Shown one piece after another: positions 36,435-48,741 of a DNA stretch of 64,000 nt. The notes beneath the pieces were generated by a model. That model ran no database searches. It saw only the letters and a list, made by a program, of their open reading frames with translations, and had not been told where the DNA came from. The position numbers and the translations under genes are program-made. Source of the DNA: Mytilus edulis (taxonomy: Eukaryota > Mollusca > Bivalvia > Mytilida > Mytilidae); contig NC_092346.1 of the NCBI RefSeq assembly GCF_963676685.1, positions 79,685,821 through 79,749,820 on the forward strand, read 5' to 3'. Position 1 is the first letter of the stretch, and every line of letters begins with the position of its first letter.

Positions 36435-37712
36435 ATCTAGTACAAGTCTTCTCCGAGGCAGACTACTTGAATAACTGATTTGTTATCTTTTCCAATTTTT
36501 CACATTACATGTAAGGTGGTCTAAATAAACGCTACTCTGTTTGTTTCAGTTTTATATTGTATTTAATTTTATTCATTGATCAAGAATTGAAATTTTCGAC
36601 ATCATAAACTTCGGGTGACGGCCTTTGTGTGCATATATGTCAACGTAGCTTTCCAAGATTCTAGTTTCTTTCTTACACAATAGACCACTTGCATAAGGTA
36701 AATAGACTGAGTGTACATGTGTTAAAAGTACGAATATAAAGACTTTCATAAGAACGATAAAATTATGCTTATTCTTTCGGAATATATTTATTTATTTGAC
36801 AGCAATTTAACTAGTTTTCTTGTAGAGCAAAACCCAGGTAGAGGTCTCATATCAGTATGGTAAACAGCTGAAGATACACATATGAACATAGACAGTATAT
36901 TTAATGTGTGATATATATGCCTTTTTACAAATTATTTCAAGAAGGCACATCTTTTATATAATTAAAAAGGAAATAAAATGACTGAACTAATACTAATTAA
37001 AATAAAACAAAGAAAAAAAAAATAAGTACAACAAAAAAACTGCCCGATTCATACAAATTAAGGGGGGGGGGGGGGAAATGCACAATAAATACTGTACATT
37101 ATTTCTAGTCTGAATCACAATTATCTTTTGGAAAGACCTGTTCACCGAACTTGTTTAAGATAGTTTTGTGAGAACTTTATAATTGAAACAGTTGTTAGTT
37201 AATCTTTTTGACATGGTACATTCTTTTCCATATGAAACCTGATATCAATACACCGTCTGAGTCTTTTCGGTAAAAAAAACCCAACGATATAGTAATGTTA
37301 GAACTCATCTATTATGTTATCAGAAAAAATGAAGTGTCAAGCGAAGAAAAGACAGACTTTGCTGCAAAATTCGAAGTATTAAGATTTAAATCATTCAAAT
37401 ATGTTTAAAAATCCACATAAGATTCAGACTTCTAGCTGAGTAGACGAGCTACAATCTTGTCTTGACCATTTGTAATGTATATACGTCAAAGAGTCACAAA
37501 GATGTTTTCTATGTATTACCAAAACAACAATAAGCATCTCTTAAATACCAAATGACCAAAAAACTATCAACAAAGCCAACAATATGTCCAAAACACCACT
37601 GAATAATCCTGCTCCACTTTCAATAATGATAACCATAGAGAATCTTAATATTAAACTGTATCACTTTACATTGTAATAATAATTATAAACGTGTAGTAAA
37701 CTTGACTCTTAT
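36435..37712. other. Spacer between aldo-keto reductase and CARD-like gene
   Basis: Holds a run of 14 G (37062-37075) and overlapping TTTATT words near 36787-36797 (AATAAA on the minus strand), a possible but distant poly(A) signal for the upstream minus-strand gene. No ORF of interest. Confidence 0.4.
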
Positions 37713-39797
37713 TTAGCAGCCATGAATGTCTTGGAAATCATACGATTCTAAATTCGGCGTATGTAATTCATGGATAGATGACTTATCGACACAAGAATTC
37801 GAGTTTTCTTTGATCGATGCAGAAATCTTGACGATTGTTTCTTCAGTTTTAGTATTATGTGGTGACTTTAGAATAGTATGATCCCCGTTCGTGTCTTCTG
37901 TCATGGTTCTTTGTGATGGCTTTACAATAACGTGGGTATTTGCAGTGCTTTTCAATATCTTGTCAGATCCACGAGATTTTAAAACTGGTCTGGTTTTACA
38001 TTCAAAAGATGATTTTGCAGCCGTTTCGTTATGATCATCAAATTTTGATGATTTTACATGTGTTTCATCAGCTTCTAAAATATTCCGGTCTTCTATTTTT
38101 TGAATATTTAGAGACTTTAGAACATATTCGTCTCTTTCCATTAGCTCTGACAATTTTGGAACAGTGTCGTATTTTTCAATAATTGTCTTTTTGTACGTTT
38201 TATCACATAGAGCTGTTTTGTCGTTATCGGAAAGATATTTGACTGATGTTTCTGACTTTTGAATAGTTGATTCATAAAATTCATTTGTTAGCTTTTGCTT
38301 TACACGGGAAAACCTTGTTTGTTCTATCTGAGATTCCGGATGAAGTCTTGTCCATTGTTTTGGCAGATTAACAGATTTAAGACTAGTTTTATCGGTATAT
38401 TCATATTTCCCTGTTTCATTTCTAAATGTGTTTAATGTAGATTCAGAATTATTATTTTCATACAAGGCACGATTACTTGTGTCATCTTCAATTAGGGGAA
38501 GCATTAGCAATTCTGTAGGAATATTGAAACTGTCAAATTTTGATGATGAAAATTGATTTTTGTCAGGTTTGAAGTGTGTGGCATATTCTTTAATGAATTG
38601 CGTTTCGCCATATTCACCTTCCTCTCCTATTTTTATTGCCATATTTAGAAATAATGAAACTGTATCAATATATCCAACATTCCGCTCAAGTTCCGCAACT
38701 CTTGCTTTAGCTACGTAATACATGATTTTTCTACGAGATTCTATCCTTTCCCAAAGACGATCAAGTTCAGCAAGCATTAGTTTTGCTCTCCTTAGACTTT
38801 GTTTATCGATTGTTATTCCAGATATCGGATCACCTCTGAAACTTAATCCTAACAAACAATATACAATTCGTATTATAAAAAGACGCATCCAAAACTCTCT
38901 TATCAATTCATCTTCTTCGTCCACACTTTGAAGTCCTAGTTCTGCAATATGAATTACCTTGTCACGCAGATTTTTAGTAGGGTATTTTTCATAACGACAA
39001 AGAAGGTTAAACGCATATATGTAAAGCAAGTTGGAGATTTCCACACATCGACCTACAAGAAGAGATGTACAAATAGCACTTTGCAAATGCTCTTCCTCAT
39101 CATCATGCTTACCTTCAAGTGCATATCTTATAGCTAGTCGTGATTGATAGGATAAATGTGTTATGCTTGAGTTAGTTGTGTTTGGAATAAGTCTTTTCAG
39201 TTCTATCATTAAACCACTAAGAAAACCATTTTTAGTATATAACATTAAATGAGAATCGATTTCTGCCAAAAGACATGCTGCATATTTATCAGCAATCTCT
39301 GTTTTGATGGTATCATCTTCACTACTCTGACATCTGTCTAACTGTAACTTATATTTCTGAGATTCTTCATGACAATATTTTCGTGGATTGATAAATGCAT
39401 TGTTATGAGTGTTAATTTTGAAGTTCATAAATAATCTTTGTGCAAATCGATGACTTGAGTTTCCTGTTTTGGTTCTATGAATACAGACAATTTGTTTTTG
39501 TTGTGACGTCGCAATCCTTACTTTTTGACTCATTTCTATAGCTACGTCCCTGTATCCGTTCCCAAGCAACACTTCCAACAAAGATTGAAGTTCGCATTGC
39601 TCAAGCATCAACAAGTATAATGCATCCCAAATGTACTGTCTGTCCGAATAAGTTTCCAATAAATTATATAATTGTTTTCTTTGGTTTGCAGAAAAGTGAC
39701 CTACTTGGAATAATCCATCCACTACTATTATGGGATCAACATATTTTTGTAAAGTGTGCCTGTAGCTGCAAATAATTTGTTTTTCGCACGTATTCAT
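37713..39797 (-). CDS. CARD-like N-terminal protein with helical mid-region, single coding exon
   Basis: 694 aa, uninterrupted. Residues about 8-92 (YRHTLQKYVDPIIVVDGLFQ ... LLEVLLGNGYRDVAIEM) have the length and hydrophobic pattern of a CARD / death-fold domain. Residues about 170-420 are predicted-helix-rich (RLAIRYALEGKHDDEEEHLQ, AKLMLAELDRLWERIESRRK) and could be TPR-like. The last 250 residues are polar, Lys/Ser/Thr-rich and probably disordered. TAA two codons before the ATG fixes the start. A pyrimidine-rich TTTTAG acceptor lies 34 bases upstream (39832-39833), suggesting a 5' UTR intron. Death-fold proteins act as adaptors in innate immune and cell-death signalling; that role here is inference. 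Confidence 0.75.
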   Translation of the reverse strand: MNTCEKQIICSYRHTLQKYVDPIIVVDGLFQVGHFSANQRKQLYNLLETYSDRQYIWDALYLLMLEQCELQSLLEVLLGNGYRDVAIEMSQKVRIATSQQKQIVCIHRTKTGNSSHRFAQRLFMNFKINTHNNAFINPRKYCHEESQKYKLQLDRCQSSEDDTIKTEIADKYAACLLAEIDSHLMLYTKNGFLSGLMIELKRLIPNTTNSSITHLSYQSRLAIRYALEGKHDDEEEHLQSAICTSLLVGRCVEISNLLYIYAFNLLCRYEKYPTKNLRDKVIHIAELGLQSVDEEDELIREFWMRLFIIRIVYCLLGLSFRGDPISGITIDKQSLRRAKLMLAELDRLWERIESRRKIMYYVAKARVAELERNVGYIDTVSLFLNMAIKIGEEGEYGETQFIKEYATHFKPDKNQFSSSKFDSFNIPTELLMLPLIEDDTSNRALYENNNSESTLNTFRNETGKYEYTDKTSLKSVNLPKQWTRLHPESQIEQTRFSRVKQKLTNEFYESTIQKSETSVKYLSDNDKTALCDKTYKKTIIEKYDTVPKLSELMERDEYVLKSLNIQKIEDRNILEADETHVKSSKFDDHNETAAKSSFECKTRPVLKSRGSDKILKSTANTHVIVKPSQRTMTEDTNGDHTILKSPHNTKTEETIVKISASIKENSNSCVDKSSIHELHTPNLESYDFQDIHGC

Positions 39798-39833
39798 TTC
39801 TTAAGATTTATGTTATCCTTATTCTGGCATCCT

Positions 39834-40247
39834 AAAACAAAACAAAAAAAAAATTATATTCAACAAGATTCATTTATGGCTGACCCGTGTTAAGAGAGAG
39901 CCACATATCTTGCACGTAAAAGACACCCTTGTAGATTTCAAAAAGAGCAGGCTAATTCCGCTACTGTCAGCACTCGCACCCGAGTGAAAAGGGATAAATA
40001 TAAGTTGCAAAACATGCTTCCAAATCCGCTAAAAATAAATATGTTTAAACTAAACTAACAAGATTGAATTTATCATCAGAAATCAAGCGAAAAGGAAAAG
40101 AAAAAGTGACAATTCTTTAGGTTAAATAGAGTACCAAAATGTCTCAAAACAAAATTTAACCTTTTAAGCATGTGTAACTGATCATGATATTCTTAACTTA
40201 GTACAAGCATTTTCTTGGAAATAAATATTTTCTTTCTTTGGCTCTGT
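39834..40247. other. Upstream region of the CARD-like gene
   Basis: Contains the putative 5' UTR intron end. Its A-rich plus strand (39834-39853) is the pyrimidine tract of the minus-strand acceptor. No other gene seen. Confidence 0.4.
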
Positions 40248-40940
40248 TTAAAGGAGCACTAGCTACGAAATATATAAAAAATTTGAAGTATGATTTTTTT
40301 TTGTTCAATCATTAATGAAAGTGAAATAGTGAAAAAATAAATTACTTTTAGCAGTTTAAATGGTTCAATTTTGTCAAATAAAGCTTATAAAAATGGATAG
40401 TGAATTATTCACTTACTAGTGAATAATTCGACCTCATTAAACCTGTTCTCATGTGAACTCCAATTTAACCCCGTAGAAATAGATAGAATAACGCATGCAT
40501 TGTCCGTGTACGGTTATTTAAAGGAAAAGAATGTCAACATTGAAAGTGAAACAAAGGTAAATAATTTGATTGACTGATTCGATCCACAAAAATCATTCTT
40601 ATTTAGGAAAAAACGACGATAAATTTTTTTTTTTTTATCTATAATACAAAATTTAGTAGACCTATAAAATTCCAACTACACGAGTTGCTTAAACTATTCA
40701 TATCTATGTTTATGTTTACATCGCTTATATGGTAATAGAAGGTCAACTCGAAATTTTATTAGATAGCGTCATTGCTAAAATTCACACGAAACGAAGCTAA
40801 ATCTTATTGAGACCATGGCCTGTTAATTGTTTATTTTATACTTTTGATAGTTTGGGAAAATGTTTAACATTGTTATAAATAAAAAATGAGAATTTAAGTC
40901 AAATTGGTGAACATGAATTTGACAGCTAATGCCCCTTTAA
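40248..40940. mobile_element. MITE-like element, TTAA-ended, 693 bp (copy 1)
   Basis: Left end TTAAAGGAGCACTAGCT; the reverse complement of the right end is TTAAAGGGGCATTAGCT. No long ORF. Internal landmarks (TTTTGTTCAATCATTAATGA, CTATGTTTATGTTTA, GTCAAATTGGTG) recur in the same order at 60091-60737. Confidence 0.7.
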
Positions 40941-41729
40941 CGAGAGAGAAAACATACATCCATCTGCACAACAGTCTTTTAAAGCGCAAATATTTGAAAG
41001 CTACTCTCTATAAACATGTGTACCTTTTATCATACTTGACTAAATATTATAATAAATCATTTCACTTTCTCATTAATTATCATTAAAATAAGTCCATCAA
41101 TTAGTAGTCTTTAAATTTGAAATTGTTGAATACCACATTCAGGTTGCAGTTCTGTAAATACAGACATTGCAATTTTCCAAAGGAACTCCTTTTACGGCTA
41201 AAACTGTACACATTTTACTACGGATTTTTGAAAAAAAATTATATCCTAAAATGGAACTCTCATATGCACTACTTTTTGTTAGGACTGTGCGACAAATTTT
41301 CAACATGTATATGCCCCGAACTTCTAAGAGTTTAAACTTATACATACTTTATACTGTACTACCCCTGTCTTCACTTTCCCTCAGAATTCAAGGCTGCCGC
41401 TACATGTTTTTTTTTTTTTTTACTAACAACATTCCCAAGTAATGTCTCTATGAGAGGAAAAATAGATATCATATCTGGTAACCACTAAGTTAACAAAACA
41501 AAATATCTATGAATATTATATATCTCCCCAAAAGAGGCGTGGTTGATGAAACAGCTGTGTTTAAACCTGAGTTCAACCTTCAAGCACAGAAACTGAAATC
41601 GTCTAAATAGAGCAGTATAATAAGGTCACAGGGATATGATTGGAACACAAAGGCTTGTTTACTAATTATATCATGAAAAATTGTTGCCGAGAAAACGTAT
41701 ACAAAGAACCAGATTCAGGAAAGTTTAGG
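40941..41729. other. No recognisable gene
   Basis: AT-rich; overlapping short ORFs at 41117-41442 on both strands have no recognisable domain. Confidence 0.4.
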
Positions 41730-42335
41730 ACAAAAAAAATCCTCAGTTTGACACGGAAGGGCTGACTAGTTTAATTGTGATACCCGCCACAGCTACGGTA
41801 ATCTGTCATTGGGAAGAAAATCCTTAATTTTTCGTAATTTTCAAAGGTTTGCATATAGTTACTAATGATTAATAATTATTACTATCAATATTAATGGCAA
41901 TTCATGTTAACACAGATGTGCTGACTTGCAAACCTTCAGGGAGAAAACTCTACCAGCAGTTCCACAGATCTAGTGGTTGTAAAAATAACTCATCATAAAT
42001 ACCAGGATTGTACTTTATTACACCTAACGCGGGTTTCGTCAAATAAGACTCATCAGATACACTCGAGTAAAAAAACTTGAAAAAAAAACTAAAAAAAGTA
42101 CGAAATTGAAGATCATTGAAGACCCAGCATTCCTTAAAGTTTTGCCAAATACAGCTAAAGTGATCTTTTCCTTTTGGTCGAAAATGAAAATTGTTTCGAA
42201 AAATTCAGTTTTGTAAACAGCTAATTTATATTTATTATGACCATATCAATGATAATTCATGTCAATACAGAAGTGCTGACTACAAGTCTGGTGATTCCCA
42301 AGGCAGGAAAAACCCTAGTGGTTGTAAATAAATTC
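41730..42335 (+). repeat. Two tandem degenerate family-2-associated units
   Basis: The 'TAATTCATGTCAA.ACAGAAG.GCTGAC' block occurs near 41898 and again near 42250, with the ACCAGGATTGTACTTTATTA head between them at 41999. This is the same two-block arrangement as 26345-26800. Confidence 0.55.
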
Positions 42336-42964
42336 ATCATAGATACTTTTATTTCATATTCATAATATCACGATATTTTCAGTCTATATAAAATCGGAGA
42401 CTTTTTTCCTCAACATCAATACAATCTAATGTTCATTCAAAAGTCTTCCCTTATAAACAAATATGTATTGAAGTTTTATGAACTGCAATCAAAAACAAAG
42501 ATAAATTTATTTTAAACAATAAATCAAATTCAAAACATTGTCTATTGTAAACAACAAGACAGTGTAATGTGTTAACAAGTGTATGACATATCGTACTAAA
42601 TATATCATGTTTTACAAACACCAAATACGTGTAGATATTTTGATGTCTTAGTTTTATTTGTTTACAATTCAATTTAATATTTTGTTTTAAAATTACGTGC
42701 TAAATGAGAGAACATTCGGGCATTATACCAAATGTTGATGAGAAAACAGTCATCATTAAAAAAAAAACAGTATCTGCTCCAAAACATCAACGTTTTGTTT
42801 ATTACGTTGTTAACTTGTTTTCCCTTGATAATATATTTTTAAATATCTTAATGTGTTTCCTTTTTGTATGTTGTACATTAACAGGTTGAAACAATTATCT
42901 GAAACTAAACACAGTTTTACCAAGAAAGATGCACACCAAATAAGTAATGGTTTCATATATAAAA
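42336..42964. other. No recognisable gene
   Basis: AT-rich spacer; no supported ORF or repeat. Confidence 0.35.
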
Positions 42965-43135
42965 TATAAAAAAGAAGATGTGGTATGATTGCCAAGGAGA
43001 CAACTAGATATAGGAAGATGTGGTGTGAGTGCCAACTCTCCACAAGAGACCAAAATGACACAAAATTAAGAATTACAGGTCACTGTACGGCCTTCAACAA
43101 TGAGCAAAACCCATACCGCATAGTCAGCTATACAA
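42965..43135 (+). repeat. Family-1 repeat with an internally duplicated head
   Basis: GATGTGGTATGATTGCCAAG-type head at 42977 is followed about 38 bases later by a second head, GATGTGGTGTGAGTGCCAAC, then the usual body (GTACGGCCTTCAACAATGAG ... CCGCATAGTCAGCT). Confidence 0.7.
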
Positions 43136-44151
43136 GACTAGTCGTGAACGAATTAAACAACAATATGTTTTAGATTTTGGGAATAGGACCATAGCTTTTA
43201 ATGAACGAGTCATTTGTATAGTTCATAAAACTTTGTTTGTAAGGAGTTCCTTATTTTGATTTAAACAGAGTGCCATATATATCTTTTTGCTTTTATTAGT
43301 GATCGCAGATTTTTCTGTTTGAAACAATTTTAATTATCTAGTTAAACATGTATGTGATTATCTATATCATTACTTATACAGTGTACTTACATATATATGC
43401 AATATACTTTACTCCTCTTAAAAATGAAAGAAATTAAAATCTTTCTATTCACGAGATATATTGACCTTCAATTGCACACGTTTATCTATTAAGAAAACAC
43501 AACTTCCGGAAACATTGCCTACTTGAATACACTGATGATGTTGATTTATTGTGTAAAGACTATCCCAAAAATAAAAAAAATGCTGTTTAAGTTATCAAAT
43601 GGAATTCCAAAGCATTTTTAATTGTTCTAGTTTTTAAAAGTACAGATTTAATACATATGCATTTAGTTACATAACTTGAATAAAGACTGCCTCAGGTCAT
43701 ATGATATTTTAACTTTCAATCTCACATGGAAACGATAAGGATGACACTTACTACAAGTACTGGGTTTTTAATTTGCATGTTTAACATATAAAAATTAAGA
43801 TAAACATTTCCTGGAAGACTAGAACAACTATCTATTTTCAAGATTCGTTCTTTGTAAGGAAAATTTTATAAAAAATATATGTTTGTTTACCCTTAACTGT
43901 GCCAAACCAAGTATGTTTTTTATATAGCTTATGAAAGTGATAATATTTCATTTTTATACCTAAATATGATACCCAAAGCCCTCATTAGAATTTCAATTGT
44001 TAAATTATGGCGTTCTGTTGTTATGAACAGTTTTGTAATGTACAAACTACTTTTAAAGTGTTTTTTTTTTGTTATATTGATATCCATTCTACCTATGGAT
44101 ATACCATATAATCATATATATATATATATATATTATCTATGTATAAATGCA
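43136..44151. other. No recognisable gene
   Basis: AT-rich; ends in an (AT)n microsatellite at about 44116-44133. Confidence 0.4.
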
Positions 44152-45440
44152 GAAAGAAAGGCGAAAGATACCGCAGAGATATTCAAACACATATGTCGAA
44201 AATAAACAGACAAAGAATAGAGAAAGACCAATAGACACACAATAGACGCACAGTAGTACACAAAACAGAACATAGAAAAAGACCAATAGACAAACAATAA
44301 AACACAAAACCCACAAAAACAAACCGGGGTGATCTCATGGGCTCCGGAAGTTTAAGCAGATCCTGTTCAATATGTGGTACCTGTCGTGATGTTGATGTTA
44401 TTGCAAATCCGACAATAAGTCTAATTCGGTAGATAACATTCAGGTAACGGGGAACGGGATTGTAGTTATGACATGAGGAACATATCCCGTATCATTTGTG
44501 AAAGGGATATTCCATACGAAGGTATGAAAGTAACTTCCCTAATGGAAATATTGGTTTAATTTCTTCTTTGTGAAGCAGCAACTCTTTATCAAGGAAATCA
44601 TGATAAAAAAAATACAAGCCCTTGCATATAGTAAAATTAGGAGACATATACTTCGTATGAGGTGGTGCTGGATTGTTGCTTTATAGAATTGAAAACTTTA
44701 CAATAATGAAGTCAAAATTATCTCTTTGTCGTTCTGTTTTCCACCGACCCTCATTGTCAATTTCTAAATATAAGTCACGATATGAGGTATATAGACTTAA
44801 CTGTTCTTATGGTATCTCTTATTTGACGTTAGATGGGGAAGTACATAGTCCCCAAATTTTAAATTATTTAGTGAACGACATCAGCTGTATAACGGTAAAG
44901 TTAAAGGATACTGCTAGCTTCTTTTCTTTCTTACTCAGAAGTTTCTGTATGAATGAAGCCCAATATGAATAAAGGAACAAGTTGGTTCCCATGGGCACGC
45001 CGAATGTTTGTTGAAGAACGAAACAAATACGTGGTCAAAAAAGAAATCAAGCATCTTGGTAATGTCAGATTCAGAGAAATATTTGTATAAATCAGAATGA
45101 TGTTTTACAAAGACAAATGTATCCCTCCCTTATACAAGATACCTGTATCTACGTTAGCCATTTTATCTTAACAAATCAGAGCAGAACCAACTCTTTCAAT
45201 TTGTCTTTCAATTTCGAACGCAAAAGTCAAATGTTTTAATACTATTGCAATATGAAATAGTCGTAGATTGTCTGTAAATATCTTTGGAATTTTTTAGTAT
45301 CCACGTCTGATTCACACCCCCTCTAAAATATGTAGTTTCAAAATAACTTTGAAGCCTGGCTCAGATTGCTGATACAATTGATTTTGATAATTAAGAAAGA
45401 GGTTTCGTGGAGCATTTGGAAGACTCAGCAGTATTCCGTT
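44152..45440 (-). pseudogene. Retroelement copy, RT plus 3' tail, heavily decayed
   Basis: The tail at 44152-44480 (GGCGAAAGATACCGCAGAG ... AAGCAGATCCTGTTC) is followed by a region matching the RT at 10617-11240 block by block: CCGACCCTCATTGTCAATTT, then CTAAATATAAGTCACGATAT, then the YIDD-region equivalent near 44865-44900. About 44980-45170 extends further upstream into RT than the 10-kb copy does. Many stops. Confidence 0.65.
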
Positions 45441-46269
45441 GTTTGTAAGGACAAATACAGTGATATTATGTATCTTTTGAAGAAAAATACATGTTTGGTT
45501 TTAATCTCTATTGGTTAATCTCTATTTGTTTTCTAATGAAATACTGAAGATAGAATGTAAGTTTACATGGTTTTTCCATGTTTATAACCCTTTACAATAA
45601 GTACCTTAGTTGTATCAACTTAACAAGTAAAACAAAACAAAACTACAAGGACAATTATAATTAAAAAGTCCTTTATCAAATTGCAAAATCAAAAGTTCAA
45701 ACACAACCCACGAATGAAAATTACTGTCATATTTCTGACTTGGTTCAAGCATTTTGGTATGTAGAAAAAGATAGGTCAAACCTGGTTGTATAGCTAGCTA
45801 AAGCTCGAACTTGTTTGACAGAAAAAGACGAAAGATCATCTAACATAACTTAACGACAATTCTTCTAACTGTATGATAATATTTTGGTGCGTTTCACCGA
45901 AAAGTTTATGGCATTTAGGCTTTTATCAATTTTATGTAGAGTCGACTTGGTTGAATATATATGTAAAATCCCGATATCCATTTTCTTCCTCAATAATCTT
46001 GATGATCAGGACGAATTAGGAGGTATACTATGTACAATGAAAATTATTTCCAAATTAATTGAACAATACACTAGAAAACGATCTGAATTAATCATATGTA
46101 CACACCTGAATTGCAAACGACAAATATACAACAGATGTATTCCCGCTAGTTACATGTTAATTTTATTCTCTAAAAGCAATTTACAGGGAAATTATATTAA
46201 TTTTGTTATAATGTTTATTTAGACGATATGAAATTGCCGTAAATCATCTAATTTTGTCTGCCATGGGAA
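45441..46269. other. No supported gene
   Basis: Includes the CAAACACAACCCACGAATGA repeat fragment near 45700. An open stretch at 45884-46222 (112 codons) has no recognisable domain or composition support. Confidence 0.4.
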
Positions 46270-46276
46270 TATAAAA
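46270..46276 (+). promoter_or_regulatory. Candidate TATA box of receptor gene 3
   Basis: TATAAAA, with a possible non-coding first exon from about 46300 to 46353 ending GAAG|GTACGT, and an acceptor TTTTGTAG at 47159-47160 directly upstream of the coding exon. The pieces are mutually consistent but unproven. Confidence 0.35.
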
Positions 46277-47187
46277 CTTGGAGGAAACAGGAGAGCACAC
46301 TTTCCGACAGCATGTTACAGTAGAGGAAACTGTTATCACAAATGAAATTGAAGGTACGTATTAGTCTTTGAATACTTACCTATCGTCTGGAAAAATCAAC
46401 AGATATTTTTCTCATTATTACAGGCATCGCGTTATTATGTTTATATAACGTATAACCTATACAATGCATTTATCTATTAATTTTTGTTATACCATATGGG
46501 TCAACATTTTCCCACTGTCAAGTTGTTGGTCAATATATCGGTTGTACTTATTTGTCATGCATGAAATTTCACCATTCGATTAAAAAAAATGTTCAAAATT
46601 TCGGACATAACGAATATATGTTAAAGTTATTATTTTTATAAAATTGTGGATTTTAAAGTCTCATATACAGTTTTCCGTTTCCTTTGCTCTCTCGCCCACT
46701 CGTTTTACTAAAATTAAGTTTAAGACTGTTAATTTGCCATTTGTATTGTAGCTTATTTGCAATAATCTTTCAAGATTGTCTCAACAGTTTTTGCAGCGCT
46801 GTACATTTACACCATTTTAATTTGATGTCATTAACAACAATTGTGCTTTTTTTCTTCTAATTCAATGTTATGTTGCCTCTGACAATATTGCAAATAGAAA
46901 TTACCTTAATCTTAATCAGATGTTTCGTGCTTAAAGTTAAAAAAAAAAAGTTTCAATATTAAGATGGATGTGTTTGCCAAAAAAGCAACAAGACGAACTG
47001 AAAAATCTCAAGATAAAATCTCCTGAAACATGATTTTCTTCCTTAATAAACAGTTTTTTTTTTTTATTGCTGTTGATGTTTATTTTAATCTGACACAGCA
47101 AGAACGATTAAAGGCTACAATTTATAATTTAAACACGATGTTAATTTATAATTTTGTAGGATAACAGACAGACACACTATTGAAGAC

Positions 47188-48741
47188 ATGAATGTGTTTA
47201 TCATGGTAACCTTTATTCTAAACATGTCAGTCGTTTCATTACATGCATTCAATGTCAACGCAACGAATTTATTTTACCAATACGCACTTATTTGTGGAGC
47301 GAAATTTCATAATAGTGCTTTAAACATCTGGTCTTTTCCGTCAGTGCCAAAGCAATTAAATATCTGCGAGGAATGTGATCGTAGTATAGGATGCAGTGCT
47401 ACTAACTGTTGTCCAGATATAGAACTATCGCGTCAAAAAGTAAAATGTGAAAGCGATATAATATATTCATCAGAACCAGATGAAATTACTAGTGGATATA
47501 GAATGTTATCTACGTGTCCCAAAAATACAAGATCAACACTTAATGAACTATGTGTGAAGAGACGAAGCATTCAACAAAGAATTCAGAATGCACCTGTCAC
47601 GTCTAAATTAACAGGAATGTCATTTCGGAACAAATTTTGTGCTCTATGCAACAATGAAACGGATTTTATACAATGGGATGTTGATATCATTCATACATGT
47701 AATGGTGCTTCTGAATATTTAACCGCTAAAGATGTTTTGGAAACTATTATTAATAAAAAGTGCGGATTAATTAAGTACCAGCCGGGCACAATAGATGTGA
47801 TGCAATGCAATAATTCTGATATATCCTTAATACATACATGTAACATCACTGGAACGTGGTTGAAATTTAATAAAGACATCGAATTTGCGTGTAACAAATT
47901 TGAAAATCGATTTAAATATTTCAAAAATATATTTTGCTATATTTGCAATCCTCCTGTAATATTTCACGAGAGACCGATCATATCAAAGTGTAATTCAACA
48001 GGGTTATGGACGGAATATAGTAGAGATATAGAAAATGCATGCAGAACAGCCGAACAAAGTAAAGTCACATATCCTTATAAAAGTATATTTTGTTATATTT
48101 GTAATCACAACATTCCGGAGAAAAATGTGTATCACTTTGAGACCTTTTTAGATTCTTTCAAGTATTATTTATTTGATAATCACATTCATAAAGATCATAA
48201 TAAAAAGGTGAACGATACGTTTGACTCAAAAAGTATTTCTAACGACCATACAGAATTTTATCGGTGGCATACTTTGTTATCCTGTCCAATGCCTCTTCCT
48301 ATTAGTGTTCTGGAGAACGATCCCTCAATTTTTGAAAAACTGGGCATGATCAAAGATTGCAATATAACAAAGCAATATAACTACATATTCGTTAACGATA
48401 TGATGAACCATTCTGTGACAATACTATACAAAATGAACCGTGCTTTTGTTTTTTCAGCAGGAAACATTATTTATTCAATTGATAACGATACTCATTTACG
48501 TCGTACTGATTGTACGGAGATGCGAGACATATATTTTAGAATATTTACACCAAACTGTGAATCATTAATTCAAAACAGTCAAAAGGAAAACTATCGGTAT
48601 CCATTAGAATACCTTTTGTGCGTTTGTTCAATGGAAATCATGATTACTGGTCGAATGCCTTCATTTAATATCTTCCGTATTAAATCGTATTCCACCCTTG
48701 GAAGCCAATGCCGTGAACCACAGATATATGATCATTATAAG
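47188..48741 (+). CDS. Receptor gene 3, exon 1: signal peptide and cysteine-rich ectodomain
   Basis: Residues 1-518 of a 1029-aa receptor homologous to gene 1. Hydrophobic signal peptide (MNVFIMVTFILNMSVVSLHA), then LFYQYALICGAKF, the half somatomedin-B-like C-E-E-C...C-S-A-T-N-C-C, FRNKFCALCNN, and two modules at about residues 216-258 (CNITGTWLKFNKDIEFAC ... FKNIFCYICNPP) and 267-311 (CNSTGLWTEYSRDIENAC ... YPYKSIFCYICN). Numerous N-glycosylation sites. Ends AAG|GTAGGT, phase 0. It differs from gene 1 across the membrane-proximal half (about residues 315-500), which suggests faster change there. Confidence 0.85.

Noticed and set aside
41117-41442. Overlapping frames on both strands (72-91 codons)
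   Set aside because: Mutually exclusive frames without any recognisable motif.
45884-46222. 112-codon open frame on the plus strand
   Set aside because: No domain, no splice support and composition like random AT-rich sequence; it begins without ATG.
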